From: Eleusine coracana subsp. coracana
Lineage: Eukaryota > Streptophyta > Magnoliopsida > Poales > Poaceae
Length of the DNA stretch: 64,000 nt
Assembly (NCBI GenBank): GCA_032690845.1
Contig: CM064424.1
Location: forward strand, 35,467,462 to 35,531,461
Direction of reading: 5' to 3'
Shown: in pieces, positions 24,121 through 35,138 of the stretch
How the letters are laid out: every line of letters begins with the position of its first letter
How positions within the stretch are numbered: position 1 is the first letter of the stretch
Translations under genes and position numbers: made by a program
The notes under the pieces: model-generated
The model's database searches: none
What the model was told of the DNA's origin: nothing
Seen by the model: the letters and a program-made list of their open reading frames with translations, nothing else

Positions 24121-27100
24121 TGTCACACCCCAAAATTTCAAATTTTGGTTTGTGACCCAACTCCACTAAAATTTCAACATTTTTCTTATAATAGATTAAA
24201 ATTTTTATTATAAATTAATTAGATAATTAGAGAATTATAGTTTATTTTAGGCAAATGGGCTATTTTCTAAACTAAATAAATTAATTTAGGTTATTAATAT
24301 TTTGTATGTTGCATTCATGCTGAATTAGATGCACTAAGTTTTATTGTGTGCAAAATGCATTTTAAAAGTCAAATTTGTTTTTGAAAATAGGGTAGGAAAT
24401 ACGAAAAGAAAAGAAAGCAAGAAACCCCTCTCTGGGCCAAGATCTCTCCCCGCGGCCCAACTTTCCCTCCCTCTCTTTCGGCCTACCCACCCAACCTCTT
24501 CCCTCCCTCTTCCCCCTCTCTCCTCTGGCCTTGGGCCGAATTCCCACCCTAGGCCCACCTCGCCCTCCGCTCCCTGCTCGGCCTGCTTGGCCAACCCGCA
24601 CGTGCAGCCCACCAACCAGGAAGCCCAACCAGCTATAGCCTCCATCTTCCTCGTCCAAACGCACGATCACCCCCACGGCCACGAAACCGACGCAGCCGCC
24701 AGCCATCGATCTGCCTCCCCACGTAATTAACCGGCTCCTCACACCCTTCAAACGGACGTGCAACCTTCTCCTCTTCCAATTCCAGCCGTTTTCATCATCA
24801 ATTGTGCACCAAGGACCTCGAGTGGCAATCAATGGCGCCACCAGCCATTAAACCTTCGAGGAACCCGTTCCTCTGCCCTCCACTGCCTCCCCACCCTATA
24901 AAACGAAGCCTAGATGTCCCTTGTCAAGTACACCAACTCCCCCTGCGTCCCTCTCTTAGTCCAGACCTTTGAAGTCCAAGTTCCTCGCTATCTCCCCTGC
25001 TCCAGTCGCGCTCACCTTGCAGCTCTATACTGGCTTTGACGTTCCCGGTGATCCGCTGAACCAATAGATGCGCAAATCCACTAGGACATGTTCCAGGTTT
25101 CCCTCTCCAACATATCCAAGAATCAGAGAGAGAAGAGCTGCGGTGAGACCTGAATCAAGTCCGCCATGGTCGCTGCTTCGTGTCCATTCACAGTCTACGC
25201 GCGACATGGTACTTTCGAACCACCCTGGGATCAATTCCTAGCGCTATAAGCTTTAAAACTTGATTCTTATCGTGTTCCAGGAAGTCCTATTCGCGATCCC
25301 AGAAGCCCTCATCGAGATCTTGCAGGATGACTCCAGGAATGCGTTTGGCCCGCCACATATCCTCTCGCGACCGTGCCATCTTTCAAAATCTCGATCTCCA
25401 CATCAGGTAAGAAAATATCTAAACCACTTTACTAGTATCGTGTTCCACAACACTAGAGACCTATAGGATCAAGTGGTAGATCGATTAGTGCACCCAATCC
25501 ACGGGAACGCGCAAGCCAATCAACGTGCTATTCTATTTAGTGCAGCTGCCGACCTGCCTGCTAGCCTCGCGTTCGTTCCAATGACCCGTGGCCCCTATAA
25601 AACCCAGAGCGAGCACCCATCCGCCACCGCTAATATTTCCTAAGATTTTCGTCCTTGATCCCATACAGAAGTGCTGCCCTACCCGTCATCCTCCACCTCC
25701 GGCCATTGCCGTGCCGCCACCGGAAGCTGACGTTGACCACCCGCGCCGCCACCTCCCGCCGTCGCGCTCCGCCTGCCCCGCCGCCCCGCCACAGGAGCTC
25801 GGTGAGATCCACGCCGGCGAGCGAGGATGCCGTCACGAGCCCCGGCGACCCGCCGACGAGGTCGTCGACTCAAAGCCGTGCCCACCGGATCTCCTCGTGC
25901 CAAGAATGAAGCCCCGAGTCGCCTCCCTAGAGCTGCCGAACATCGTCGCCGCCACCACGTCGCCACAAACCCCTCCTGAGCCTTCAATCTCCCTGCGCGA
26001 AGTAGTAGGTCACGCCCACAGCTCTCCCTCCCCCGTTTAGCAGCTCCCGGCCGAGCTCCAGCCACCGGTGCTCCGTCCCCGGCGAGCTCTGGCGAGCCCG
26101 TGCCGCTATACTGCCGCCACCACCGGCCTCCATCGAGGACCCGTCTTCGGCCATCCCCGACCCCGCATTACCCCATGGTGAGAACCCCCGTCTTCCCCTC
26201 TCTCTCTGTTCTATCGCGACGAGAAACCGACGCCCGGAGCGCCGCCTCCGGCGAACTCCAGCGAGTCCTGCCGCTGCCGCCGCTAGCTTGCCACCGGCCG
26301 CCGCCCTGCCCATCGTCGCCTCTTCCTAGTCGTCGGATCCCCGATCAAGCGCCCAGATTAGAAACCCCGAAGGGGTAAGTTCATGGTCCACCATGGACCC
26401 GGGTCAAACCCGGATCAACAACTTCTGTAGACCCGCTCCACGCCTTTTAGCATTTAAATTAATTCGAGAAATTCCAGGAAAATGCCACCTTGTCACCTAA
26501 GCCCCTATGCTTTGCCTTAATTAGATTTTAACCTTAATTTTTTTCTACAGAATCATTATTATTTATATTTTAGCCCCTAATATTTTTATAAATATTATTT
26601 TAGCCCTGGAATTTTATTGAAACTCCCCTGGCCTTAATTTTAATTATATCTAGGCCCTGAACTTGTTTACAATTATTTTAGGCACTGTAATTTTTATAGA
26701 AAAGCCCCTATACCTTTCTAAATTAATATTTTAACCCTGTAATTTTATAAAAACACCCCTACCTTTATTTTTAATTATATTTTAGTCCTACCATTTTACA
26801 ATTTAGTCCCTAAACTTTTTTATAAGTTACATTTTAGTCCCTAAACTTTTCATAAAATATATTTTGACCTTGTTATTTTACAATTAAGTCCCTGTACTCT
26901 TCTAAAATTACTTTTAGGTCCCTAAACCTATCTGTTTTTACTACTTTAGCACTAAAACTTCAAACCTTTACAACTTTCTAAGCGTAACCCGGATTTAAGT
27001 AATTCTTGCGCCAACGCGATCGTAGTTATTAATATTATTTATTTATACTTTCTTACAATAATTTGCTAATTTTACTATTTTAACCCTGTACTTTCAAACC

Positions 27101-28660
27101 TTCGTAACTTTTTACTCATAACTAGATGATTCTTGCGCTCACGCGATCGTAGAAATGCGTACTACCTTTTGAGATTGCTTTTAAAGTATTTTATTATTGT
27201 TTGGTGTACTGTTTCTTAGTTTGTTTATATGATTGTGTGCATGTTGTGCCTGCATGACGTTAATTAGAGAACGGGTTGTTCCTGGAATCGCAAGAGCATG
27301 AATTGAAGACCTGAGCAGCAACATCCATTTCTAGGCAAGTGTCCTTGATGCATCTTGTACCTATTATAACATTAATTATAGAAATGCATGCTTGTGTCAA
27401 TTGAATGGGTACCTATTGTTAGGGTTTTTCTAGTATTGCTTTATCCGTTTCCTTGTCACCTAGAACTAGTTGGTTTGTTGTGGGTAGATAATGCTTAGGT
27501 TGCTTGTGGGATGTTGGGTTGATATAAATATTGATTAATGAACTATGTCACTCCATGGGTGGAAATGATAATTCTGTTAGCAACATGGCTTAGGGATCTA
27601 TGCAAGTCGGATGGAATGGATGTGGTGTCGTGGGCACATGGTTGGTGGTGGTAGGCTTGTTGTAGATCCTAGGACCTGGTTCTTGGAGTGGCAACCTAGG
27701 ACAACAATGCCATCACAAGGCTGCTATGGAACAACTTGGCTGATTAATTAGGAGTTCTCTCAGTGTCGATGCAACATTTTGGTGGAGCGGGGAATGGAAG
27801 TCAAGAGGACTGTCCTTGTATCGGAATGGCTCAAGAGGGGGCTCCTGGGGTGATGAGCTTCTTGTTGAGGGGCTATCGCTTATGGACGGGAGTGGAACCT
27901 TAGTGGCTAGCATGTACTAGAAGACCCTTTGTAAAAGCCTCGTAGTGATCTCCTGGCCGCACACCTAAGGAAGTGTGCTAGTGCTTGGCCGGCATGGCAA
28001 CATGGAGACTCTAGTCCACCTGGCAACAGGGGACGAAATCATGACTTGTAGGTAAAATGGTACAAACTCTACAGAGTATCAAACTATCATGATAGCCGTG
28101 CTCACGGTCAAGAGCGCCCTGGAATCCTCACAAGGTTAGTTGGTTATCGGTTGTGGTTTGGAATGGTTGGTTGGTGGATGGGACTGGACTTGGTTTGGAT
28201 ACTACCCTATGGGTTAATGGTTGGGATGACCCCACTTAGTAATTAGGATGCATAGGAAATTAAAATCTCATGCAACAAACTGCTTTAAAGCCTTCCTTGT
28301 CTTTAGCCCCATGTCATTTTTTCCCCCACTTGCTGAGTACGACACGTACTCACCCTTGCTATATACCACATTGCTGCTAGGCTATAGGAGAAGGATGGTA
28401 CACTATGAAGACGATGGAGGAGACTAGGCATGCGGTCTTCCGGTCGACTTCCTGTGGGAGCTGAAGGACGCCAACGCTTAGTTTATTCCGCTACAATGTA
28501 ATCTTTTCTTTTTGACCTATGGGTCACTGTTGTAATAATATTATTATTTTAATAAAGATACTGTTCTTTTATCACAATAATTGTCATGTGCGCGTGAAAA
28601 TTTGATCCTAGGCACGCATACAGATGCATTCGGTTTCGGTCGTTGGAATCAGGTGTGACA
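24121..28660 (+). repeat. X3: complete 4.5-kb LTR
   Basis: TGTCACACCC (24121) to GGTGTGACA (28660). It opens with a hairpin (CCAAAATTT-C-AAATTTTGG at 24130-24148, inside outer arms GTCACA and TGTGAC). TATA-like elements lie at about 24897 (CCTATAAAACG) and 25598 (CCTATAAAACCC). A GC-rich gene-like stretch at 25600-26370 is absent from X2. From 26390 it is AT-rich with repeated 'tttagtccct/taaactttt' phrases. Hairpin TGAGTAC-gacac-GTACTCA at 28334-28352. Confidence 0.88.
28334..28352 (+). promoter_or_regulatory. LTR hairpin, X3 copy (best preserved)
   Basis: TGAGTAC, loop GACAC, GTACTCA: seven perfect base pairs with a 5-base loop, preceded by CACTTGC. About 310 bp upstream of the LTR end. 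Confidence 0.75.
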
Positions 28661-28725
28661 CTAATGGAAGCCCTTTCCCCACACTTAATATTTGCAATGT
28701 CCTCATTGCAAGAGAAGAAACTCAA

Positions 28726-30339
28726 CTAATCATGGAGACCATGCCTGTTCAAGACTCGGAAGATCCGTCTTATGTTTCTTATGAGAAAAGTGTAATCCGC
28801 TTCATTCATCTCGATTGCATCATGGATTCTCCGATCCACGTCTGTTTGATGCCTGTAGGCACGATCCCTATCTTGATACAATCTTTCAATATTCCGGCGG
28901 CAGACAGGACAACAAACTGGTGGTTGCAGACAATGATTTTCAACACTATAAGGAGAGACACTATTTAAACCCCTCTGAGCCGATCGGCACAATGGCTGAG
29001 CCGATCGGCGCAGTGGTGTTCTTTCTTCACTACGATTGTCTCCGCTTCCCTCTGCATTACCATTAACTCTTGCTAAAGTTCCTGTTGCCCTGTCATTGTT
29101 ACATTCTGCAAACATTCCCCAATATTCAAACTTAGGACTTCCAGAGCTTCTTTGCATATCAGAATCATCTCCCGCATATCCAAATATACTAGGATCACCA
29201 CTCTCCAAATTTTCCAAACAATCTAACGTGTCAAAGTCGCTATCCCATTCAGAATACCTTTGAATTAGCTTACCCGATAGTCTAGCAGATTTGCGAACCT
29301 CTGGTGTAGTCTTACACTTCTTTGCAGCAGGCTCTTCATCTTCACTTGGTAGAGCCATCAGATCAATAAATTCAGCCATCTTCAGTTTGCGCCGATCGGC
29401 TCCATTGTTGCGCCGATCGGTGCAGCTGGCGGCTTCTGCCAATTCTTCCAGGTTACAGTCACGAATCCCCTTGTTTTGCTGTCTTCGTAAAATCTCATCA
29501 TTAATCTCCTTAGGCGTCTTCCCTCCAGGAACTGTGCGATAGCCATCATCATATACAACCTCTCTGGGTATGAAGGTTGGATCTTCTGCTAATTGGAGTT
29601 CAACCTTATATTGAAGGTCTTTAGCACAAAAGAGACACTCACAACCTTCGATGCAACTATCCCTATGAATCTTGATTTCTTGAAAACCCTCCCAATCGGT
29701 AAGAACCCTGGGAGAGGCTTCATCTTGTCTAGCTTGAAGATCCTTTTCCGCATCCAACTGGTACATGGCTTCTTCGACTTCCTTGTGCAGCTGGAGTTCA
29801 TACTTGGCAGCAATATCATGTTCGCTATAAAGCCGATACTTATGGATTGTGAGAGCGCTCTCTTCATCTAGTTCCTCTTTCTCTTGCTTAGTCAATAATC
29901 ATTCAAAAGACAGGAAATCTTCATATGACAAAGGCTTAGCAAGATCAAGAAAACCTTCCATGGTGTACCTTTGAGAAACGGCCTCACTTCCAATACGTCC
30001 TATAGATTTTCCTTTGCGCAACAAAATTCTCCTCATAATCTGCCGAAGTTCATTGTCCATCTTTACCTTATCAGCGTTCCATGCGTCAGCTTCGCTTTCC
30101 TTCATGAACTTCTTCCTCAGATCTGACCAGACCACTGGATCATCTCGTGTTGGCGTCAATACTTTGTCAACTTCGTCCTAGGACCAAATTTCAGAAAGCT
30201 ACAGAAATTCATCGCCGAGCCAATCGGCTCCGCTGTCGCGCCGATCGGCGCAACTTTGATTGCTTCCCGACGCGTCACCTTCCATAGCTTCTGCCTTTAG
30301 GGCTTTGTTCTGGTGAGTATGTAATGCGAGTTGATCCAT
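28726..30339 (-). pseudogene. Athila ORF3 downstream of integrase (unknown function), with three in-frame stops
   Basis: One frame from MDQLALHTHQNK (30339) to LNRHGLHD (28726), 538 codons, interrupted only by stops at about 30201, 30180 and 29899. The longest uninterrupted part is 389 residues (29895-28726). It is highly charged: an acidic/Gln-rich N-terminus, VWSDLRKKFMKESEADAW, a Cys-rich spot CIEGCECLFCAKD, a basic patch KSARLSGK, and a C-terminal CPVCRRNIERLYQDRDRAYR with CxxC. I do not recognise a characterised domain and see no signal peptide or membrane segment that would support an envelope-like protein. Three 21-bp palindrome pairs are translated in frame as 7-residue repeats (for example CADRRDS/GADWLGD). 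It occupies the usual extra-ORF position after pol in Athila elements. Confidence 0.65.
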
Positions 30340-30584
30340 GGGGTTGCTCCCCTCTCATATTTACATCCCTTGATTTCCAATTGGACTAGGACTCTATCTA
30401 TCATTTACGGAATTCAACTATCTTAACAAGGCAAGTTCCGAAACCAACTCAAAAGCCAAAAAAACACTGTCGTGCCGATTGGTGTGGTACACTATTTTTA
30501 CCCAATCAAAACAGAAAAATCACAAAAATCAAAAATATATGCAGGGCTTTTGTTTTACGTCGTTAAGCTCGACCACACAGGGCA

Positions 30585-31448
30585 CTAAGCAGTGAAGTAC
30601 ACATCAAAAGATTTCAATTCAAAAGTTTCAGGTTCTAGATATACCTTTAGACGTTGTCCATTCACCGTGTACTTGTTCCTTTTGCCATCCATTATAATCA
30701 TAGCTCCTGAAGGTAACACCGTATTCACAAGATAAGGTCCTTCCCATTTACTTCGCAGTTTGCCTTTACCAAATAATCTGAATCGTGAATTAAATAGGAG
30801 TACCCGATCTCCTTCCCTGAATTCCTTCTTCAAAAGCTTCTTATCATACCACTTCTTTTTCTTTTCCTTATATATTGTAGCATTTTCATATGCACGTAAT
30901 CGCATCTCTTCCAATTCGCTTATTCGAATTTTCCTTTTCATATCGGCGGCATTAAGATCCAAATTCATTTCCTTATGTTCCAATTCCACCGGTAGGTGAC
31001 ATGATTTCCCATAGACAAATTGATATGGCATCATACCAACTGGTGTCTTGAATGCCGTCCTATATGCCCATAATGCTCCATTAAGCTTTATAGCCCAATC
31101 TTTTCCTTCCTTCGTAACTATCTTCTGCAGAATCCCCTTTAATTTCTTATTTGACGTCTCTGCTTGTCCATTTGTCTGAGGATGATAAGCTATTCCAATT
31201 TTATGTTCAACCCCAGATCTTGCCAAAAACCTAGTAAATTCTCCTCCTGTAAAATGCGATCCTCTATCTGTAATTATTATCCTTGGTATTCCATACCTTG
31301 GGAAAACTTGCTCCTGAAGTATATTCCTTGATTCTCTTTTAGTATTGAACTTGCATGCCATTGCTTCAACCCACTTGGAAACATAATCAACGGCAACCAA
31401 TATATATTCGCAACCATGAGAATTCACAAATGGTCCCATAAAATCCAT
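30585..31448 (-). pseudogene. Athila integrase, catalytic core and C-terminal domain (N-terminal zinc finger lost)
   Basis: An open frame of 287 residues. The catalytic triad is intact: D2 (MDFMGPF), D61 (IITDRGSHF) and E97 (GQAETSN), the last two in D-x35-E spacing. The C-terminus has the GKLRSKWEGPYLV motif of the GPY/F type and ends FDVYFTA. The HHCC zinc finger, RNase H and the RT active site are missing: the frame begins at a deletion junction (about 31440-31450) that fuses RT directly to the integrase core, out of frame. It would have inserted the cDNA into chromosomes; as it stands it has no proper start. A lone D-D-E core is not known to be functional. Confidence 0.88.
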
Positions 31449-31449
31449 A

Positions 31450-32109
31450 CCCCATAATATCTTCTATGAATTCAATGAATATTGCATTCATGCATCTTTG
31501 AAATGTGGCAGGTGCGTTGCAAAGACCAAAAGGCATCCTTCTATATGCACATGTCCCAAAAGGGCAAGTAAAAGTAGTTTTCTATTGATCTTCTGGTCTT
31601 ATCAGTATCTGAAAGAAACCACTATATCCATCCAAATAACAAAAGTATGTATTATGTGCTAACCTTTCAAGCATCTCATCAATGAACGGAAGAGGATAGT
31701 GATCTTTCTTCGTCACCTTGTTCAAACTTCTGTAATCTATGCACATTCTCCATCCAGTTACAGTCCTTTGAGGAATCAACTCATTATTCTCATTAGGCAC
31801 TACTGTCAACCCTCCTTTCTTGGGCACACAATGTACTGGACTAACCCATTCACTATCAGCAACAGGGTAGATCATACCTGCATTAAGCAGCTTCAAAATC
31901 TCCTTTTTGACCACTGGCTTTATTGATTCTTTCAACCTTCGCATTCCTTCAACCATTGGTTTAGTATTGTCTTCCAAGTTAATCTTGTGGGTGCAAAATG
32001 CGGGGCTGATTCCCTTGATGTCATCCAATGTGTAACCAATGGCCTTCTTATATCTTTTGAGCATAGCAAGCAACTTTTCTGTTTCTTCTTTCGTAAGGGC
32101 GTTATTCAC
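31450..32109 (-). pseudogene. Athila reverse transcriptase, N-terminal half only
   Basis: MNNALTKEETEKLL, then FCTHKINLEDNTKPMVEGMR, WVSPVHCVPKKGG, MCIDYRSLNKVTKKDHYPLP and the first catalytic palm motif YFCYLDGYSGFFQI. After a single in-frame stop at 31582 the reading continues as TFTCPFGTCAYRRMPFGLCN to FIEFIEDIM, where it meets integrase sequence. The second palm motif (FMDD in relatives), thumb and RNase H are gone, so the enzyme cannot work. The frame is continuous upstream with the protease region through one more stop at 32173. Confidence 0.88.
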
Positions 32110-32172
32110 AATAACTGGATATGTTTTATTTTTCCCTAGATATTCATAGAATAGCTCTTTTGGAAGTTCCTT

Positions 32173-33120
32173 CTATTCTACTACTGGTGCTTCATCTGGA
32201 TCTAGCTCACCCAGAGGTTCAAAATAAGAATTTTCCTGGTTAAGCCGATCAGCGCAAGCATCGGGCCGATCGGTGCTGGTAGTATCCTTGTCAGCTCTGC
32301 GCATGAGGTGGTCTAGTGGGTCACCCATATCCATCCCTATCTTCTCGTCCTCCTCTAGGTAGAATACTTGATAGCAAGAAGGGTCTTGATGAGACGGATC
32401 ATTAAATTGAAATTGCACTTCTTCACCTCCTAGGTGTAGCGTAATTTGACCTTTCCCAGCATCCAGAACAGCTTGTACTAATCTCAAAAATGGCCTCCCT
32501 AGAATGATATCTTCAACTCCAGTTTCCTCATTATCTAGAACGTAGAAGTCCACTGGTATTGTTTTTGAGCTAATCTCTACCTCAACATTCTTGATCACTC
32601 CTAGTGGCTTGGTCTTCCTTCCATCTGCCATGACGAGCTCAAGTTCAGTCCCCATCAACCGCTATTGAGTTTTATAAGGCATGCTCATGAATGCATCGTA
32701 AGTCATCAAGCTAACACGGGAACCAAAGTCACACAAGGCTTTCAGAAATTTCTTCCCTGATATCTCATATGGTATGTACGGCTCCTCTTCTTGCTCTTCA
32801 GTGAGACCTATAGCATACACACCACATAATCCTTCGTAGGGAGATGGCTCAAAGCAACTGTCTAGTAATCTCTTTGCTTGTTTCACCTCTATTCCATCAA
32901 GCTCTATATCATTCTTGTAAAGCTTCACTAAGACTCTCCCAATAATTTCTTGATCGAAAACTTCCGACTTGAAGTGATTACTTGGGAAATTATACTCAAT
33001 TCTAGCTTCAGAGGCGTCTTGCGGACTGAAGGATCTCCTCATATTGAGCAATTCTTGCGAAAAATCAATAGGAATCCAGTCCATTGGCTCAAATTCATCA
33101 AGTGGTTTAGCATTCGCCAA
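32173..33120 (-). pseudogene. Athila aspartic protease region
   Basis: Two open blocks in one frame separated by a stop at 32662. The first ends KFLKALCDFGSRVSLMTYDA, the Athila-type active site (normally DLG/DxGA), here DFGS. The second starts GTELELVMADGRKTKPLG and contains VDFYVLDNEETGVEDIILGR, the flap-to-ILGRPFL part of a retropepsin. One palindrome pair (32243-32277) is translated in its acidic C-terminal tail as a repeated ADR/DRPDACADR. It would cleave the polyprotein. Confidence 0.8.
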
Positions 33121-33299
33121 TGTCCTATCCCCCTTTGGTTTAGCAAAGATACCTTCGAATTCCTTCAGGTGGTTGTCCAGAATCGTAGCTTCTATCTTGG
33201 TATATTCCTTGCAGCTTCATGGAGTTGTCAGGGCGATCAGTTCCCCTGTTGTTGCAACCGCGCCGATCGGCTCAGAGACTACGCCGATCGGCGTGCGCG

Positions 33300-34161
33300 T
33301 CAGATCCATGGAAGTGGTATGACGGGCCCTATCTCTTCAAATTCATGCTCTGGAGTACTCATTGCCCTACTCTTAGACATACAGATCTGTTCAGCCGGCG
33401 ACTCTTCCTTCTGCATAACTTCTGGGCATTGCTGATTTGGTTCTAGATATTCTTCCCAGTGCTTATGCAAGGCTTCATTCTCAACGATTTTGCCTATCAA
33501 TTGGATCCCCACCTTGGCTGTCAACCTCAGAAAACTTCCTCCGGCCGATCCGTCCAAATGCATCCTCGATGCCTTGTTTATGGCCATGTAGAAGGTTTGA
33601 GCGCACATATTCTCATCAATGCCAAGGTCAGGTCCTTGTTCCAATAATGTTTTGAAACGCGTCCAGGCTTTCGTGAGAGATTCTTCATCATTTTGTAAGA
33701 AGTTCACCACTTCTCTTCTCAATTTCTGCACCTTTGGCAAAGATAAATAGTGGAGAAACCACTTGTCTTCTCAATTTCTGCACCTTTGGCAAAGGAAAAT
33801 AGTGGAGACAAAAATTTCCAACTAATTCACTCCACTTACCTTTCACATCTCGAGATGCTGCCTTGTGCCACTCTTTGGCTTTTCCTCCCAAAGAGAATGG
33901 GAAAAGCAGCCATCTGTAAAGATCCTGAGGCACTCCTTAATGATGGAATGCTTGGCAAAGTGCCTCCAAATCTTGTAGGTGAGTATATGGATTCTCCTCC
34001 TTCGCTCCAAAGAATTTGTTTGCTTCAGCCATGCTAATGATAATGGGGTTCAACACATATGAGGAGGCCGTGGCCTTCTCGTCTGAGGATTGAGGCACCA
34101 GCACGTCTGGAGATGGCAAAGAAAGCTCCCTGAACGTCGGAGAAGGTTCCGTCGTACTCAT
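33300..34161 (-). pseudogene. Athila gag, with a frameshifting 52-bp duplication
   Basis: MSTTEPSPTFRELSLPSP (34161), then the Athila Gag core NPYTHLQDLEALCQAFHH, stop at 33934, LYRWLLFPFSLGGKAKEW, WSELVGNFCLHYFPLPKVQ. Near 33715-33820 a 52-bp stretch is present twice, so the core motif PLPKVQKLRR occurs in two frames. The reading resumes with NDEESLTKAWTRFKTLL and ends PLPWI at a stop at 33300. No zinc knuckle is visible before protease. Structural role; not functional as written. Confidence 0.85.
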
Positions 34162-34253
34162 CCTTAAAATTCACACAAAACACAAAACAAAAACAACTAG
34201 AAAAGAAAAGGATTAGACGTTAGTAAAATATTAATAGTAAAAGAACTGGCTTG

Positions 34254-34272
34254 TTCCCTGGCAACGATGCCA
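34254..34272 (-). other. Primer-binding site, minus-strand Athila
   Basis: Minus strand TGGCATCGTTGCCAGGGAA, close to the tRNA-Asp complement used by Athila elements (TGGCGCCGTTGCCGGGGA), 11 bases inside the LTR end at 34284. Confidence 0.8.
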
Positions 34273-34283
34273 AAAAAAGAGTT

Positions 34284-35138
34284 TGTTGGTCGTTACTACG
34301 CACCCACTTATATACCGCAAGAGGATGGTGTACATTGTAGCACTTTTTCCTTTAGAGTATTCCAAGGTACAATCGAATCCACAAGGATCAGCAAGAGAAT
34401 AGTGTTTAGAGTTTACTATTTCGTCTAACAAATCAATCCTAGCATGAAGTATATATTGAATATACGTGAGCATGAAAAGAGGTGAAAATTGAAGGTTGCG
34501 CCGATCGGCTCAACAGGTGTGCTGATCGGCGTGAAGGCTTACCTGGTAAAAGGGGTTATAGGAGCATACACATCGACCAAAGAGGAACACCTGGATTCAG
34601 CCTATATGCATCTAGTACTTGAAGAAAGGATGTGTTGATCGGCACAATTGGTGCACCGATCGGCACTGAAGCAGTAATCATTATCATCTTAATCCTAGCT
34701 TACTTGGCACTTCATTGACTCGAACAATAAACTTAGTATTCTACAAGACATGGTGGTTTCATTCACCCCGACTTATCACATGCGAAGGCTATTAGCTCCA
34801 CACTGGTTTCTTGCACTATGCGATGAGCAAAAGCGTAATTGCAATTTACACTAATGGGAATAGATAGATATTAAGCACACCATATAGACTGAATTCACCG
34901 AATGAGATTCAATAAGCGACCAAGGATAGAATCAAGATAGATAACATAGATATAGATAATTGAACCAATATTCATCACCGTCAGAGGAGCATTGATCGGC
35001 TCAACTGGTGCGTCGATCGGCGCAGCCATGATGCATCGTTGACGACTCCTAAGGTACATGGCTCTACTTCTCCTAGCTCCGGTGTAGTGCACCAGGCAGG
35101 GTCCCTACCCGACTAGACTACATCTCTCAATTTGGTGG
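34284..35138 (-). repeat. Athila LTR piece (last 855 bp of the LTR, minus orientation)
   Basis: Adjoins the primer-binding site, so it is the 3' part of that element's 5' LTR. It ends abruptly at 35138 ('caatttggtgg'), where a copy of internal sequence begins. Three palindrome pairs (34498-34533, 34633-34666, 34990-35024). Confidence 0.8.

Larger units (their letters stand above)
20491..28660 (+). mobile_element. Non-autonomous Tekay/Del-like element X2-X3 nested in Athila
   Basis: Left LTR X2 (20491-23084), primer-binding site TGGTATCAGAGCGA (23087-23100), 1036-bp interior (23085-24120), right LTR X3 (24121-28660). No gag or pol motif is visible in the interior, so this is a large-LTR, tiny-interior element that must have been mobilised in trans. 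The right junction is clean (GGTGTGACA, then host 'ctaat'). The left LTR lacks its first 457 bp, and the left junction is abnormal (see findings). Confidence 0.8.

Noticed and set aside
24334..24841. Open frames of 103-159 codons on both strands at the front of LTR X3
   Set aside because: Composition-driven, inside an LTR; the copy in X2 (20419-20754) breaks and truncates them, and no domain is recognisable.
25588..26378. Possible captured host exon in LTR X3
   Set aside because: GC-rich with a TATA-like element, but frames are short, Pro/Arg-rich and open on both strands; X1 and Y2 have similarly composed but different sequence. Not enough to claim a gene.
28726..29895. Envelope-like protein in Athila ORF3
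   Set aside because: No signal peptide or membrane-spanning segment is visible; the protein is highly charged, so only an unknown-function call is justified.
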